This document shows positions 1 through 6,350 of a stretch of DNA of 9,857 nt, piece by piece. The stretch is taken from positions 14,323-24,179 of the forward strand of contig CALMAP010000101.1 of the NCBI GenBank assembly GCA_937859825.1. The letters are read 5' to 3'. Source of the stretch: an uncultured Terriglobus sp. GTDB taxonomy: Bacteria > Acidobacteriota > Terriglobia > Terriglobales > Acidobacteriaceae. How positions within the stretch are numbered: position 1 is the stretch's first letter; every line of letters begins with the position of its first letter. The notes under the pieces are model-generated. The model saw nothing but the letters and a program-made list of their open reading frames with translations. It had not been told where the DNA came from and searched no databases. Made by a program: the position numbers and the translations under genes.

Positions 1-1137
1 GCCGACCTGCGTGGCCGCAAAGGCGAGCGACGTTGCGGAAAGCGTGAGCTGCGCGGCGGTGTAGCCCGTGCCGTTCATCGGCACACTGAGCGTGTTCGCA
101 CCTGCGGTGATCGTCGCCGTGCCTGACTTGTAACCGGTCGATGTGGGCTGAAAGGCAAGTTGGAAGGCGCACTGCGAACGGCCGGGAAGCGTCTTTCCGC
201 AATTGGACGAAGCGACAACAAAGTCCTTGCCGATCGAAATAGCACTCAGGGGCGAATCCATGTCTCCGTCGTTGATGACGGACACGCTAACACTGCCTGA
301 GGTCGTCTGTACCGCCGTATCAGGGAACTCAAGTGCGGTGGGGCTGATAGTGACGTGTGCGGGCGTTATGCCGTTGCCGCTGAGCGCGGTCGCGGCAGAG
401 GTGCTGCCCATGCTGGCGGTCAGGCTGCCCTTGTTCGCTCCCCGCGTGAGCGGCAGGAACGCGAGGTTTACATAGCAGTTCCCCTGCGGCGCGATCGTCT
501 GCGTGCACGTGCTGGACGACTGCTGAAAGCTGCCCTGCAGGTTCAGCACGATCGGCGCGGCTACGTCACCCGCGTTGGTATAAGTAATCTGCTGCACGGC
601 GGAAGCGGTGCTCAGTAACGTGTCAGGAAAGGCCAACACCGCGATAGAAGCAGTAAGCGCCGCAGGCTTGAGGCCTACGCCATGCAGGCTGACCGTCGCG
701 CTCTGGCTCCCTGAACTGATGGAGAGGGTACTGGTGCGGGTGCCTGCTGCCGTGGGTGTGAAATTCACCGTTACGCTGCAGGTCTTACCGGCGGCAAGGC
801 TGTTGCCGCATGTGGTGGAGACGATCTGGAATTCATTGCCGGTTAGCGGAGACGCGGTGAACGCAATGTCCTTTGTGCCGTTGTTCGTAAACGAGACGGA
901 CGTGCTGCCCGAGGGCGAACCGATGAGGCTCGATCCAACGTCAAGCGACGACGCAGAGGCAGAGAGCGTGCCGGTCGTAGTTGTGACCTCGGTGGAGATG
1001 GTGGCACCGCAGCCCGTGAGAGCAATGGCCGCCAAGGCAAACGTGGATGCCAGGATACCTGCGCTTGCATAAGAGGTGTGGCGTTCGGGGCTTTTGTGGC
1101 ATTGGTGGCGTAAAGGCGCGGACGCGTCGCTGGGCAT
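1..1137 (-). CDS. HYDIN-like repeat (choice-of-anchor D) lipoprotein, N-terminal part
   Basis: The frame is open from an ATG at 1137 to the left edge: 379 codons with no stop, so the C-terminus is missing. A GAGGA motif lies 6-7 nt before the ATG and supports this start. The N-terminus has a positively charged stretch of about 20 residues, a hydrophobic segment (about 27-41) and a lipobox LTGC with the lipidated cysteine at residue 43, so an exported lipoprotein is likely. After a Thr/Ser-rich linker come beta-rich units of about 100 residues (about 53-155, 155-255, 255-355, with a fourth beginning). Each has a pair of Cys residues around a 'G-x-x-C' turn, an 'F-x-P-T/L' motif and a closing 'L-x-G-x-G'. 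This pattern is that of the ASPM/SPD-2/Hydin-like choice-of-anchor D domains common in Acidobacteriota surface proteins. The role is unknown; an adhesive or scaffold surface protein is an inference. It is transcribed away from the repeat region, so its promoter should lie in 1138-1403. Confidence 0.85.
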   Translation of the reverse strand, partial: MPSDASAPLRHQCHKSPERHTSYASAGILASTFALAAIALTGCGATISTEVTTTTGTLSASASSLDVGSSLIGSPSGSTSVSFTNNGTKDIAFTASPLTGNEFQIVSTTCGNSLAAGKTCSVTVNFTPTAAGTRTSTLSISSGSQSATVSLHGVGLKPAALTASIAVLAFPDTLLSTASAVQQITYTNAGDVAAPIVLNLQGSFQQSSSTCTQTIAPQGNCYVNLAFLPLTRGANKGSLTASMGSTSAATALSGNGITPAHVTISPTALEFPDTAVQTTSGSVSVSVINDGDMDSPLSAISIGKDFVVASSNCGKTLPGRSQCAFQLAFQPTSTGYKSGTATITAGANTLSVPMNGTGYTAAQLTLSATSLAFAATQVG

Positions 1138-1253
1138 TGCAGTTCCTCAACAGCCCTATCGGCGTTGGGAACTGTGCCTTCAAACCGTGAAAAGACGCCA
1201 CAAAAGTCGTACGCCCTGCAGTTTCAATGCGTTAGAAGAAGGCATGTTCCGCT

Positions 1254-1270
1254 TCGAGACATTGTCTCGA
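1254..1270. promoter_or_regulatory. Perfect 17-bp palindrome, candidate operator for the lipoprotein gene
   Basis: The sequence TCGAGACATTGTCTCGA is a perfect dyad with 8-bp arms around one central base. It lies 117 bp upstream of the lipoprotein start codon. The near-zero loop makes it a poor RNA hairpin but a good site for a dimeric DNA-binding protein, for example of the TetR or GntR type. The binding protein is unknown. Confidence 0.45.
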
Positions 1271-1403
1271 TTCAATACGCTCTCTCCCGCAACGCGCTGA
1301 ATAGCCCCGTAGAGGTCCTGACTCAAGCTGGGCTGTTGCCCACTCCCTCGCGTAGCAGGAGTTCAGGCGTTTACACAATGGCCCCCGTAAAGAACGGGAA
1401 TGC

Positions 1404-1491
1404 GCTACCGTTTCAGCGTAGCTGTTCCCTTCGACTACAGCTCAGACGTGAGTTTCGACAACGACCTTCATAAAGGACGCTGAAACGGTAG
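1404..1491. repeat. Inverted pair of the 15-bp repeat GCTACCGTTTCAGCG
   Basis: An exact copy GCTACCGTTTCAGCG is at 1404-1418. The reverse complement, matching 14 of 15 positions, is at 1478-1491. The two copies face each other across 59 nt and could pair as a 14-bp stem in a transcript. This is the only inverted copy; all other members of the family are in the plus orientation. Function unknown. Confidence 0.75.
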
Positions 1492-1584
1492 TAATACCCA
1501 TGTGTATTGAAGACTTCTTACTCTTTCTTGCTCGTTGATACGAGAGGAATGAGATCCGCGCTTTCTATTGTTTATTTCCACACT

Positions 1585-1629
1585 AGAAAAACTAAGGAAG
1601 GTTACAGGCAAGAACTACAGGCTTCCTTA
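1585..1629 (-). terminator. Possible Rho-independent terminator downstream of the LacI operon
   Basis: Read on the minus strand, TAAGGAAG (from 1629) and CTTCCTTA (to 1593) form a perfect 8-bp stem around a 21-nt loop, and the second arm is followed by GTTTTTC. The orientation fits transcripts coming from the LacI gene, which ends about 660 nt upstream. The stem is A+T-rich and the loop is long, so this is weaker than a typical terminator. Confidence 0.4.
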
Positions 1630-1645
1630 TATGCAAGCTGATTTC

Positions 1646-1736
1646 GCTGCCGTTGTGGCGTGGAAAGCGCGCCGTTGCAGCGTGGAAAAGACACCGATGC
1701 AGCGTGAATGGTGCACCGATGCAGCGTGGAAACCCT
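1646..1736 (+). repeat. Degenerate 22-bp tandem repeat, four units
   Basis: Four units have their CCG core at 1650, 1672, 1694 and 1716, exactly 22 bp apart. The unit reads roughly (A/G)CCG(A/T)TGCAGCGTGGAAA, followed by 4-5 variable bases. Because 22 is not a multiple of three, the units fall in different frames, which argues against a coding repeat. The ACCG-NTN-CAGCG core matches the 15-bp repeat elsewhere in this region (10-11 of 15 positions per unit). Confidence 0.7.
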
Positions 1737-1765
1737 CGGAATCGCCGGAATCGCATAAGTCTACA

Positions 1766-1823
1766 ACTACCGATGCAGCGTGGAAGAAGAGTAGCACTGC
1801 GACAGGTTGCTACTGATGTAGCG
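1766..1823 (+). repeat. Two divergent copies of the same repeat family
   Basis: The copy at 1766-1780 reads ACTACCGATGCAGCG. It matches the 15-bp consensus at 12 of 15 positions, and it also carries the ATG core and the following TGGAAG of the 22-bp tandem units, so it links the two subfamilies. The copy at 1809-1823 reads GCTACTGATGTAGCG (11 of 15); its first 14 bases form a dyad with 5-bp arms. Confidence 0.5.
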
Positions 1824-1971
1824 GACCGGCATCAGAGGGGAGTTCCATCTCTCGATTCTGAACCGGAGAGCCTGATGCATTTCCTATTGCTCCACTGTTG
1901 GTGCAACCCGAACCATAAGCGTTACCAGGATGTAACCGTTCGCACAAGACCTGGTGCAACATGCTCTTGTT

Positions 1972-2302
1972 GCTACCGTTTCAGCGGTCAAGTTAACGGA
2001 AGCCGCTGTTCTGCTAGAGAGTCTGATTGCTATACACACTTTTGGCCGGAAGGTCTTATCCGCTACCGTTTCAGCGTATGTTCGAGGATTTGCTCAACGG
2101 AGTGAACCGGAGACTCTTCCCGCGGAAGGCGACTGCTTCAGGAGCCTTGCAGACGCTTCAGGGCGAAGGAGGTCGCTACCATTTCAGCGTGATTCAAGAC
2201 AATCAGCACCGTTGTTCTCTACAGCCGCGTGTGGAAGGTTTGCTACCGTTTCAGCGTACTTGCAGAAGCGGTCTTCTTTTGTTCTCCGCTACCGTTTCAG
2301 CG
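1972..2302 (+). repeat. Five direct copies of the 15-bp repeat GCTACCGTTTCAGCG
   Basis: Exact copies are at 1972-1986, 2062-2076, 2242-2256 and 2288-2302, and a copy with one mismatch (A for G at base 7) is at 2175-2189. Starts are 90, 113, 67 and 46 bp apart, and the sequences between them are unrelated to each other. The last copy overlaps the end of the LacI gene and includes its stop codon. The irregular spacing and short repeat rule out a CRISPR array. The function is not known to me; options are a dispersed intergenic repeat family, a protein-binding array, or structured 3' UTR elements. Confidence 0.8.
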
Positions 2303-3386
2303 GGGCGGATACCTTCTCCAGCGGGGCAGCCGTAGACTCACGCAGCACGATGCTGGCAGCGAGCAGCTTTTCCCTTGCGTGGCCGTCGTTCTGCATGTGC
2401 CCCAGCAACATCTCGATCACACTACTGGCCAGGTCGGCGCGCGGCGTTGCCACCGTCGTGAGCGGCGGATGCAGGTATTCGCACAAATAGGTGTTGTCGA
2501 AGCCCACAACGGAGACGTCACGCGGAATGGAAAGGCCCGCCGCCTGCAACCCGCGGAAGGCACCCAAGGCGACCAGATCGTTGATGGCCACCACTGCGGT
2601 GAAAGTGTACTGCGCAAGCGCCTTCTGGATCGCGCGGAGGCCGGCTGCGGCAGGTTCACCTGGCTCGTCCACGATGTGGACGTCCATCTCTCTTGAGTTG
2701 TACTGGTGCAGCGCCTCTTCGAACCCCATCTGCCGTTCCAGATGCGAAAACATCGGAGGCTCCGATGCGCCGCCCTGCGAGTTCTTCACCAGCAGGATGC
2801 GGCGGTGGCCAAGTTCCAGCAGGTGCTGCACCGCGACAAACATGCCGTGCCGCTTGTCCACGCGAACGGTGCCGACGTGCGGCGCATTGTGCATGTTGTC
2901 CAGGTAGACAGCGGGTGTGCCGCTGGTCTTCAACAGGGCGAAGGCTTCTGGATCGTTTTCCGAGGTCATCATGGCCACGCCGGCAACGCGCAGCGCCAGC
3001 ATCTGCCGTACGGCCGCGCACTGCTGCTCCGGGTGAAAGCTGGTGGAGGCAAGAAACGTCTCATAGCCGTGCGCGCGTGCTTCGCTGTCGAGTGCCTTGG
3101 CGATCTCCGCGAAGAAGGGGTTCAGCAGGTCGGAGACGATGATGCCGATCAGCCGTGTGCTGCGCCGTGCCAGGTTACTGGCGAAGACATTCGGCGTATA
3201 GCCAAGCTGCGCGATCACATTCAGCACACGCTGCCGCGTCTCCGGCCGCACGTTGGCTTTCCCATTCAGCACACCGGAGACGGTGCTGAGCGACACCTGC
3301 GCGAGCCTCGCTACATCCTGGATTTTGATGCGCTCGGCGCGCCCTGCTCTCGCGGGGTGGTTCCGTTCATTGGATATTGGCGGCAC
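2289..3386 (-). CDS. LacI-family transcriptional regulator
   Basis: The protein is 365 residues, a normal length for the family. The N-terminal helix-turn-helix (residues 20-42, IKIQDVARLAQVS...TVSGVLNG) is followed by the LacI hinge (about 61-84, LGYTPNVFASNLARRSTRLIG). A periplasmic-binding-protein-like effector domain follows, with motifs such as 'VSVVGFDN' near the C-terminus. I chose the GTG at 3386 because AGGAG lies 4 nt upstream and the HTH then starts at residue 20. The frame stays open further upstream but lies inside the esterase gene and has no family-like sequence there. It starts 32 nt after the esterase stop and is the third gene of the operon, so it most likely senses a sugar product and controls the two hydrolase genes and itself. 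Such regulators are usually repressors relieved by a sugar, but the ligand cannot be read from sequence. Its stop codon lies within a repeat copy. Confidence 0.92.
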   Translation of the reverse strand: MPPISNERNHPARAGRAERIKIQDVARLAQVSLSTVSGVLNGKANVRPETRQRVLNVIAQLGYTPNVFASNLARRSTRLIGIIVSDLLNPFFAEIAKALDSEARAHGYETFLASTSFHPEQQCAAVRQMLALRVAGVAMMTSENDPEAFALLKTSGTPAVYLDNMHNAPHVGTVRVDKRHGMFVAVQHLLELGHRRILLVKNSQGGASEPPMFSHLERQMGFEEALHQYNSREMDVHIVDEPGEPAAAGLRAIQKALAQYTFTAVVAINDLVALGAFRGLQAAGLSIPRDVSVVGFDNTYLCEYLHPPLTTVATPRADLASSVIEMLLGHMQNDGHAREKLLAASIVLRESTAAPLEKVSAPLKR

Positions 3387-3418
3387 GGTACTCCTGGAAA
3401 ATCCTGCGGAAGGCAAGA

Positions 3419-4804
3419 TTACCGTAATCGCGTCTGATCCTGCTCCGCTGCGAGGGTCCGCTGCGCCCAAGCAGCGTAAGTCAACTGCGAGAGCTGTCGT
3501 TTCCACTCCGCCTCCGGCAGTACGGTCAGGTCCTCTCGCGTGAGGGCGGGTATGTTCTGGCCCACGGCGCGCACACCGCCTTCGCGGTCTTCCTCCAGAG
3601 ATTGCTGGCCGATTGCTACGCTGTTCTTCTTCGCCCACTCCGCGATGTGGGTTGCCCCTGCAGTGCGGATTGTCTCGTCGTTCCACAATGCAAAGTGCAG
3701 TTGATCGTTCAGCCAGAGCATGCCATCCACGTTGAGCCAGTTTGGGCGATGGCTCACGCCCGGGTAGAGCACGGTGGTGAAAAGGCCATCCACCTTGCCG
3801 TGCAGATGCGCCGCGCGTTCGCGCACGGCAGCAAACCACGCAGGTGGATGGTCGCCCATCTTCATAACGGTGTCGGCATCCCCATTCATGATGAAGGTAG
3901 GACCACGGTCTGCGTTCAACGCGTAGAGCACGGCGCTGCGATCGCCCAGCACACCCAGAGCGCGCCACGGCGGTGCCTGGCAGGGCAGCGTGCCTGTGTC
4001 GTAGTATTCCTGCGGTCCGTCGAAGGTGCCTCCGCCGCTCAACAGCAGAGCGTGGATACGCGTGTCCAGCGCGCCGGTGATGCCGCCGACGAAGGCACCC
4101 ATGGAATAAGCGACCATGCCGATGCGCGTTGTGTCCACCTCCCGCATGCTGCGCAGGTACGTTACGGCCTGCATCGCGTCGGTCTGCATCAGACCCGCGA
4201 GACGCTGGCCCCAGTGCGGCGTGTCTACAATATGGTCGTGCTCGGCAGGCGATTTACGTAGGGTGCGGTCGCTGCTGCGCTCCATCTCACCGATGGGATC
4301 ATAGGTAACGGCTATCGCTCCTGCTTTCGCGAAGAGCATGCCGCTGTAGAAGGCGTACCAACTGGACTTGTCGCCTCCGTGACCGTTCACGATCACGATG
4401 CCCGGCAGCTTGCCGTGCCAGTGCGCCGTTTTCGGATCGGGCCGGTAGACGATTGCGGTCACGCGCATGCCGTCTGCGGTCGCATAGGTGACACGATCGG
4501 CCAGCACGCCGGCAGTGGGTGAGAATGTGGACCATACCTTTGCATTGAGTGACGGCAGTGCATCCGGCATGAAGAACTGCTTGCGGATTTCCGCGCGCCA
4601 TGCGGCATCTCGTTCTTCTGCCTGGGAGCGAGAGAGATCTTTACCCGCTGCAACGAAGGCTGCCTGCGTGAAGCGCGCATCCGGCGCGAAGTACTGGTCC
4701 GCTCTCGGTGTGCCTCCGCCACCAGCCGCCACCTGAGCGTGTGCCGTCGTAAGCATGCAGCACAACGGTAGCAGCCTGCATACAACACGTACCCGGCGCG
4801 TCAT
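3419..4804 (-). CDS. Secreted alpha/beta hydrolase, probable carbohydrate esterase
   Basis: The protein is 461 residues. A Sec signal peptide covers about residues 1-23 (hydrophobic core LLPLCCMLTTAHA, likely cleavage AHA|Q). The fold is alpha/beta hydrolase: an oxyanion-type loop NGHGG (140-144), nucleophile Ser234 in VAYSMG (the usual first Gly of GxSxG is Ala), an acidic residue in NGDAD (Asp309 or Asp311) and His352 in GVSHRP. The layout resembles the dienelactone hydrolase, acetylxylan esterase and prolyl-oligopeptidase-like group. Its ATG overlaps the stop of the GH105 gene (ATGA, 4801-4804), a sign of translational coupling. With that partner it probably removes acetyl or other ester groups from plant or microbial polysaccharide fragments in the periplasm or outside the cell; the substrate is an inference. 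A C-terminal extension of about 80 residues after the catalytic His is charged and without a motif I recognise. Confidence 0.85.
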   Translation of the reverse strand: MTRRVRVVCRLLPLCCMLTTAHAQVAAGGGGTPRADQYFAPDARFTQAAFVAAGKDLSRSQAEERDAAWRAEIRKQFFMPDALPSLNAKVWSTFSPTAGVLADRVTYATADGMRVTAIVYRPDPKTAHWHGKLPGIVIVNGHGGDKSSWYAFYSGMLFAKAGAIAVTYDPIGEMERSSDRTLRKSPAEHDHIVDTPHWGQRLAGLMQTDAMQAVTYLRSMREVDTTRIGMVAYSMGAFVGGITGALDTRIHALLLSGGGTFDGPQEYYDTGTLPCQAPPWRALGVLGDRSAVLYALNADRGPTFIMNGDADTVMKMGDHPPAWFAAVRERAAHLHGKVDGLFTTVLYPGVSHRPNWLNVDGMLWLNDQLHFALWNDETIRTAGATHIAEWAKKNSVAIGQQSLEEDREGGVRAVGQNIPALTREDLTVLPEAEWKRQLSQLTYAAWAQRTLAAEQDQTRLR

Positions 4805-6033
4805 CGCTTTGTCTTCCTGCTGGCTGGGGCCTCCAGCCGCTCCATCTCGCCTGCGGCAAGAAGATACGCACCCACGCCCTTCGTGTCGTTGTCTGCCACG
4901 GCTTCGTGAACGTAGTAGCTATAGTCGCCGGCGCGATACGGATTGCCGCCAAGGCCGCTGACTTTGACAGTTCCATGCAGCGTAACCGCGTCGCCACCGT
5001 ACGTGACGAACTGCGTGCCGATTCCCTTCCATCCACGTACGGCGGCCTCTCGCGCAGAGAGCGGCAGGTAGCCGAGGCGTGCTCCTTTGGCAAGCGCGTA
5101 AGTAAACATGGCACTGGCGGAGGCTTCACGGAAGTTGCCTGCTTCGCTTCCACGGTCCAGCACATCCCACCACAGGCCGGTCTGCGCGTCCTGGAACTGG
5201 GTGATGCCCTTTGCCGTTTCCTGCAGCACGGCAATCAGCTTTGCGCGATCGGGATGGCCGCTGGGGAGCCACGGCAGGGTGTCCACCAGCGCCATGGCGT
5301 ACCAGCCCATTGCACGCGCCCAAACCTCCTGCGAGAGGCCGGTCTGCTTGTCTGCCCACGCCTCACGATGGCTCGCATCCCAACCGTGCCTCAGCAGGCC
5401 TGTCTTGCGGTCCCGCATGTTGTCGTGCATCAGCAGAAACTGTTTGGCGATGTCGGCGAACTCATCAGGCTTGTGGAACATGCTGGCGTATGCCGCGCGA
5501 AACGGCTCGGCCATGTAGGCGCCATCGAGCCACATCTGGTCCGGATAAACCTGTTTATGCCAGTAGCCGCCCATGCTGTTGCGAGGCTGTGCCTCCAGTT
5601 GCGCGTGCAGGTAGTCCGCGGCTTTGCGGTAGCGCTCGTCTTTCGTAACGTGATAGCAGAGCAGCACCGCGCGTCCCGGTTCGATGTTGTCAAGCGTGTG
5701 GCCACTCTCCGGGAACGGCTTGCCGCGTTCAATCAGGATGCTGCCGTCTTTGTCGATCCAGCGGTCGACTGTCTGCTGGATGTAAGTCAAGTCGGCCTGG
5801 TCATGCGCGACCTCCCACTGCGCAGCCATGCCGTCGAGCACGGTGCCCACCTCATACGTCCACGCGCCGGGACGCGCCTGTTCCGGCACGGCACCCGCGG
5901 GCCACTGCTGGCGTATGGTGCGGGCCACGGCGGCGGCCGCATCTGCGGCCTTCGTGGGCGTGAAGGCGGGCTGCGCCCGGCCCGGCCGGGATGCGCTAGC
6001 GAGCATCGGTAGCAGGTGGATAGATCGAGGCAT
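4801..6033 (-). CDS. GH105-family unsaturated glucuronyl/rhamnogalacturonyl hydrolase
   Basis: The protein is 410 residues, close to the family norm for an (alpha/alpha)6-barrel. Family-like motifs in order are HTLDNIEPGR (112-121), MWLDGAYMAEPF (167-178, containing the candidate catalytic acid Asp170, equivalent to the Asp in the DG-x-YM motif of YteR), RHGWDASHREAWAD (215-228), GLSQEVWARAMGWYAMALVD (232-251) and FREASASAMFTYALAKG (301-317). Members hydrate the unsaturated uronic acid left by polysaccharide lyases and so release it from oligosaccharides. I chose the ATG at 6033 because AAGGA lies 7 nt upstream; a longer in-frame start at 6105 adds a charged tail without family similarity. 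The N-terminus (residues 1-20) is only weakly hydrophobic, so export is uncertain. It is the first gene of the operon, followed by the esterase and the LacI regulator. Pectin or rhamnogalacturonan is the likely substrate class, but glycosaminoglycan-like or ulvan substrates cannot be excluded. Confidence 0.92.
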   Translation of the reverse strand: MPRSIHLLPMLASASRPGRAQPAFTPTKAADAAAAVARTIRQQWPAGAVPEQARPGAWTYEVGTVLDGMAAQWEVAHDQADLTYIQQTVDRWIDKDGSILIERGKPFPESGHTLDNIEPGRAVLLCYHVTKDERYRKAADYLHAQLEAQPRNSMGGYWHKQVYPDQMWLDGAYMAEPFRAAYASMFHKPDEFADIAKQFLLMHDNMRDRKTGLLRHGWDASHREAWADKQTGLSQEVWARAMGWYAMALVDTLPWLPSGHPDRAKLIAVLQETAKGITQFQDAQTGLWWDVLDRGSEAGNFREASASAMFTYALAKGARLGYLPLSAREAAVRGWKGIGTQFVTYGGDAVTLHGTVKVSGLGGNPYRAGDYSYYVHEAVADNDTKGVGAYLLAAGEMERLEAPASRKTKR

Positions 6034-6316
6034 ACTCTTGTCCTTTACGCGGGGGTCAAGGGTAAGAGTGTACGAAGAGAGGGGCACGTCTGGCTTGTGC
6101 CTCAACCCGAGGCAAGCGCACGGCTCGTCGCGAAGGGTAGGGTACCCACGTCCGTTGACGTACCCCTAAAAACCACTTCGGTCATAATGGACTGGCCACT
6201 ACAGGAATGCCATAGCGTTCAGGGCACCCGACGACTGACAAGATTCGCCCTGAAAAGCGAATACGTCTTCGGGGAGAGCAAGTCCCCGAAGACGTTATTT
6301 CCTGTGGAGGTGAGTG
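6034..6316. other. Non-coding region upstream of the GH105 operon and the small ORF
   Basis: No credible gene lies here; a plus-strand frame at 6016-6360 has no ribosome binding site and crosses strong hairpins. The part next to the GH105 start should carry the operon promoter, but I see no convincing -35/-10 pair. A hairpin at 6093-6117 (GCTTG/CAAGC plus CCTC/GAGG with a 2-nt bulge) would sit in the GH105 leader. For the plus strand, CATAAT at 6183-6188 resembles a -10 box, but TTGACG at 6155-6160 is 22 bp away, too far for a standard pair. Confidence 0.5.
6148..6161. promoter_or_regulatory. Dyad upstream of the GH105 operon, candidate operator
   Basis: ACGTC-CGTT-GACGT is a perfect inverted repeat with 5-bp arms, flanked by GGGTACC on the left and TACCCC on the right, which adds partial symmetry. 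It lies about 115-128 bp upstream of the GH105 start, between that gene and the divergent small-ORF unit. A role as the binding site of the operon's LacI protein is possible but unproven; LacI-family operators usually have a central CG and this one does not fit a known consensus exactly. Confidence 0.3.
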
Positions 6317-6350
6317 ATGGAAAACAGACCAGGGATGAACTGGTCGTTTT
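6218..6350 (+). ncRNA. Hairpin-rich RNA leader around the small ORF start
   Basis: Three stable stems follow one another. Stem 1 is TTCAGGGC/GCCCTGAA (6218-6225 with 6247-6254, 21-nt loop). Stem 2 is 13 bp perfect, ACGTCTTCGGGGA/TCCCCGAAGACGT (6263-6275 with 6283-6295, 7-nt loop). Stem 3 is AAAAC-a-GACCAG/CTGGTC-GTTTT (6321-6332 with 6340-6350, 7-nt loop, one bulged A). The ribosome binding site and start codon of the small ORF lie in the single-stranded gap between stems 2 and 3. It could be the structured 5' UTR of a tiny mRNA or a small RNA in its own right. It does not match a riboswitch class that I can name. Confidence 0.45.

Larger units (their letters stand above)
1138..2288. other. 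1.15-kb gene-free region containing a repeat family
   Basis: This stretch lies between the start of the lipoprotein gene and the end of the LacI gene, both on the minus strand. No reading frame here has a good ribosome binding site, a recognisable domain or codon use like its neighbours. The short frames at 1568-1816, 1954-2490 and 2027-2335 (plus) translate repeat copies in several frames and are not credible genes. Part of it (about 1495-1640) is clearly richer in A+T than the flanking genes. It holds a 17-bp palindrome, small hairpins with 5-bp stems (1329-1342, 1384-1398, 1531-1544), a possible minus-strand terminator and about 13 related repeats, listed separately. Confidence 0.8.

Noticed and set aside
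1972..2302. CRISPR array
   Set aside because: Repeats are only 15 bp and the gaps range from 31 to 98 bp; CRISPR arrays have longer repeats and nearly constant spacers, and no cas gene is present.
1404..2302. Array of operators for the neighbouring LacI protein
   Set aside because: CGCTGAAACGGTAGC has a partial likeness to LacI-type TGAAACG half-sites, but it is not palindromic and lies downstream of the gene, even over its stop codon. Kept only as a test, not as a claim.
1954..2490. Plus-strand frame of 178 codons with repeated ATVSA
   Set aside because: The repeated peptide is only the 15-bp repeat translated twice in the same frame; other copies fall in other frames and the frame runs into the antisense of LacI.
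2706..3437. Plus-strand frame of 243 codons
   Set aside because: It is the antisense shadow of the LacI gene.
3387..3968. Longer LacI reading frame (up to 559 residues)
   Set aside because: The extra 194 residues lie antiparallel to nothing useful and overlap the esterase gene in another frame on the same strand; they are Arg-rich and have no family similarity, while the GTG at 3386 has an AGGAG.
4906..6012. Plus-strand frame of 368 codons
   Set aside because: It lies antisense to the GH105 gene and arises from its high-GC third positions; it has no ribosome binding site or domain.
6001..6013. Additional repeat copy (GCTACCGATGCTC on the minus strand)
   Set aside because: It resembles the 15-bp repeat in its first half but lies inside the GH105 coding sequence and lacks the CAGCG end; probably chance.
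6155..6188. Standard sigma-70 promoter TTGACG/CATAAT for the small ORF
   Set aside because: The two boxes are 22 bp apart, well over the usual 16-18 bp; only the -10-like box is mentioned as a weak hint.
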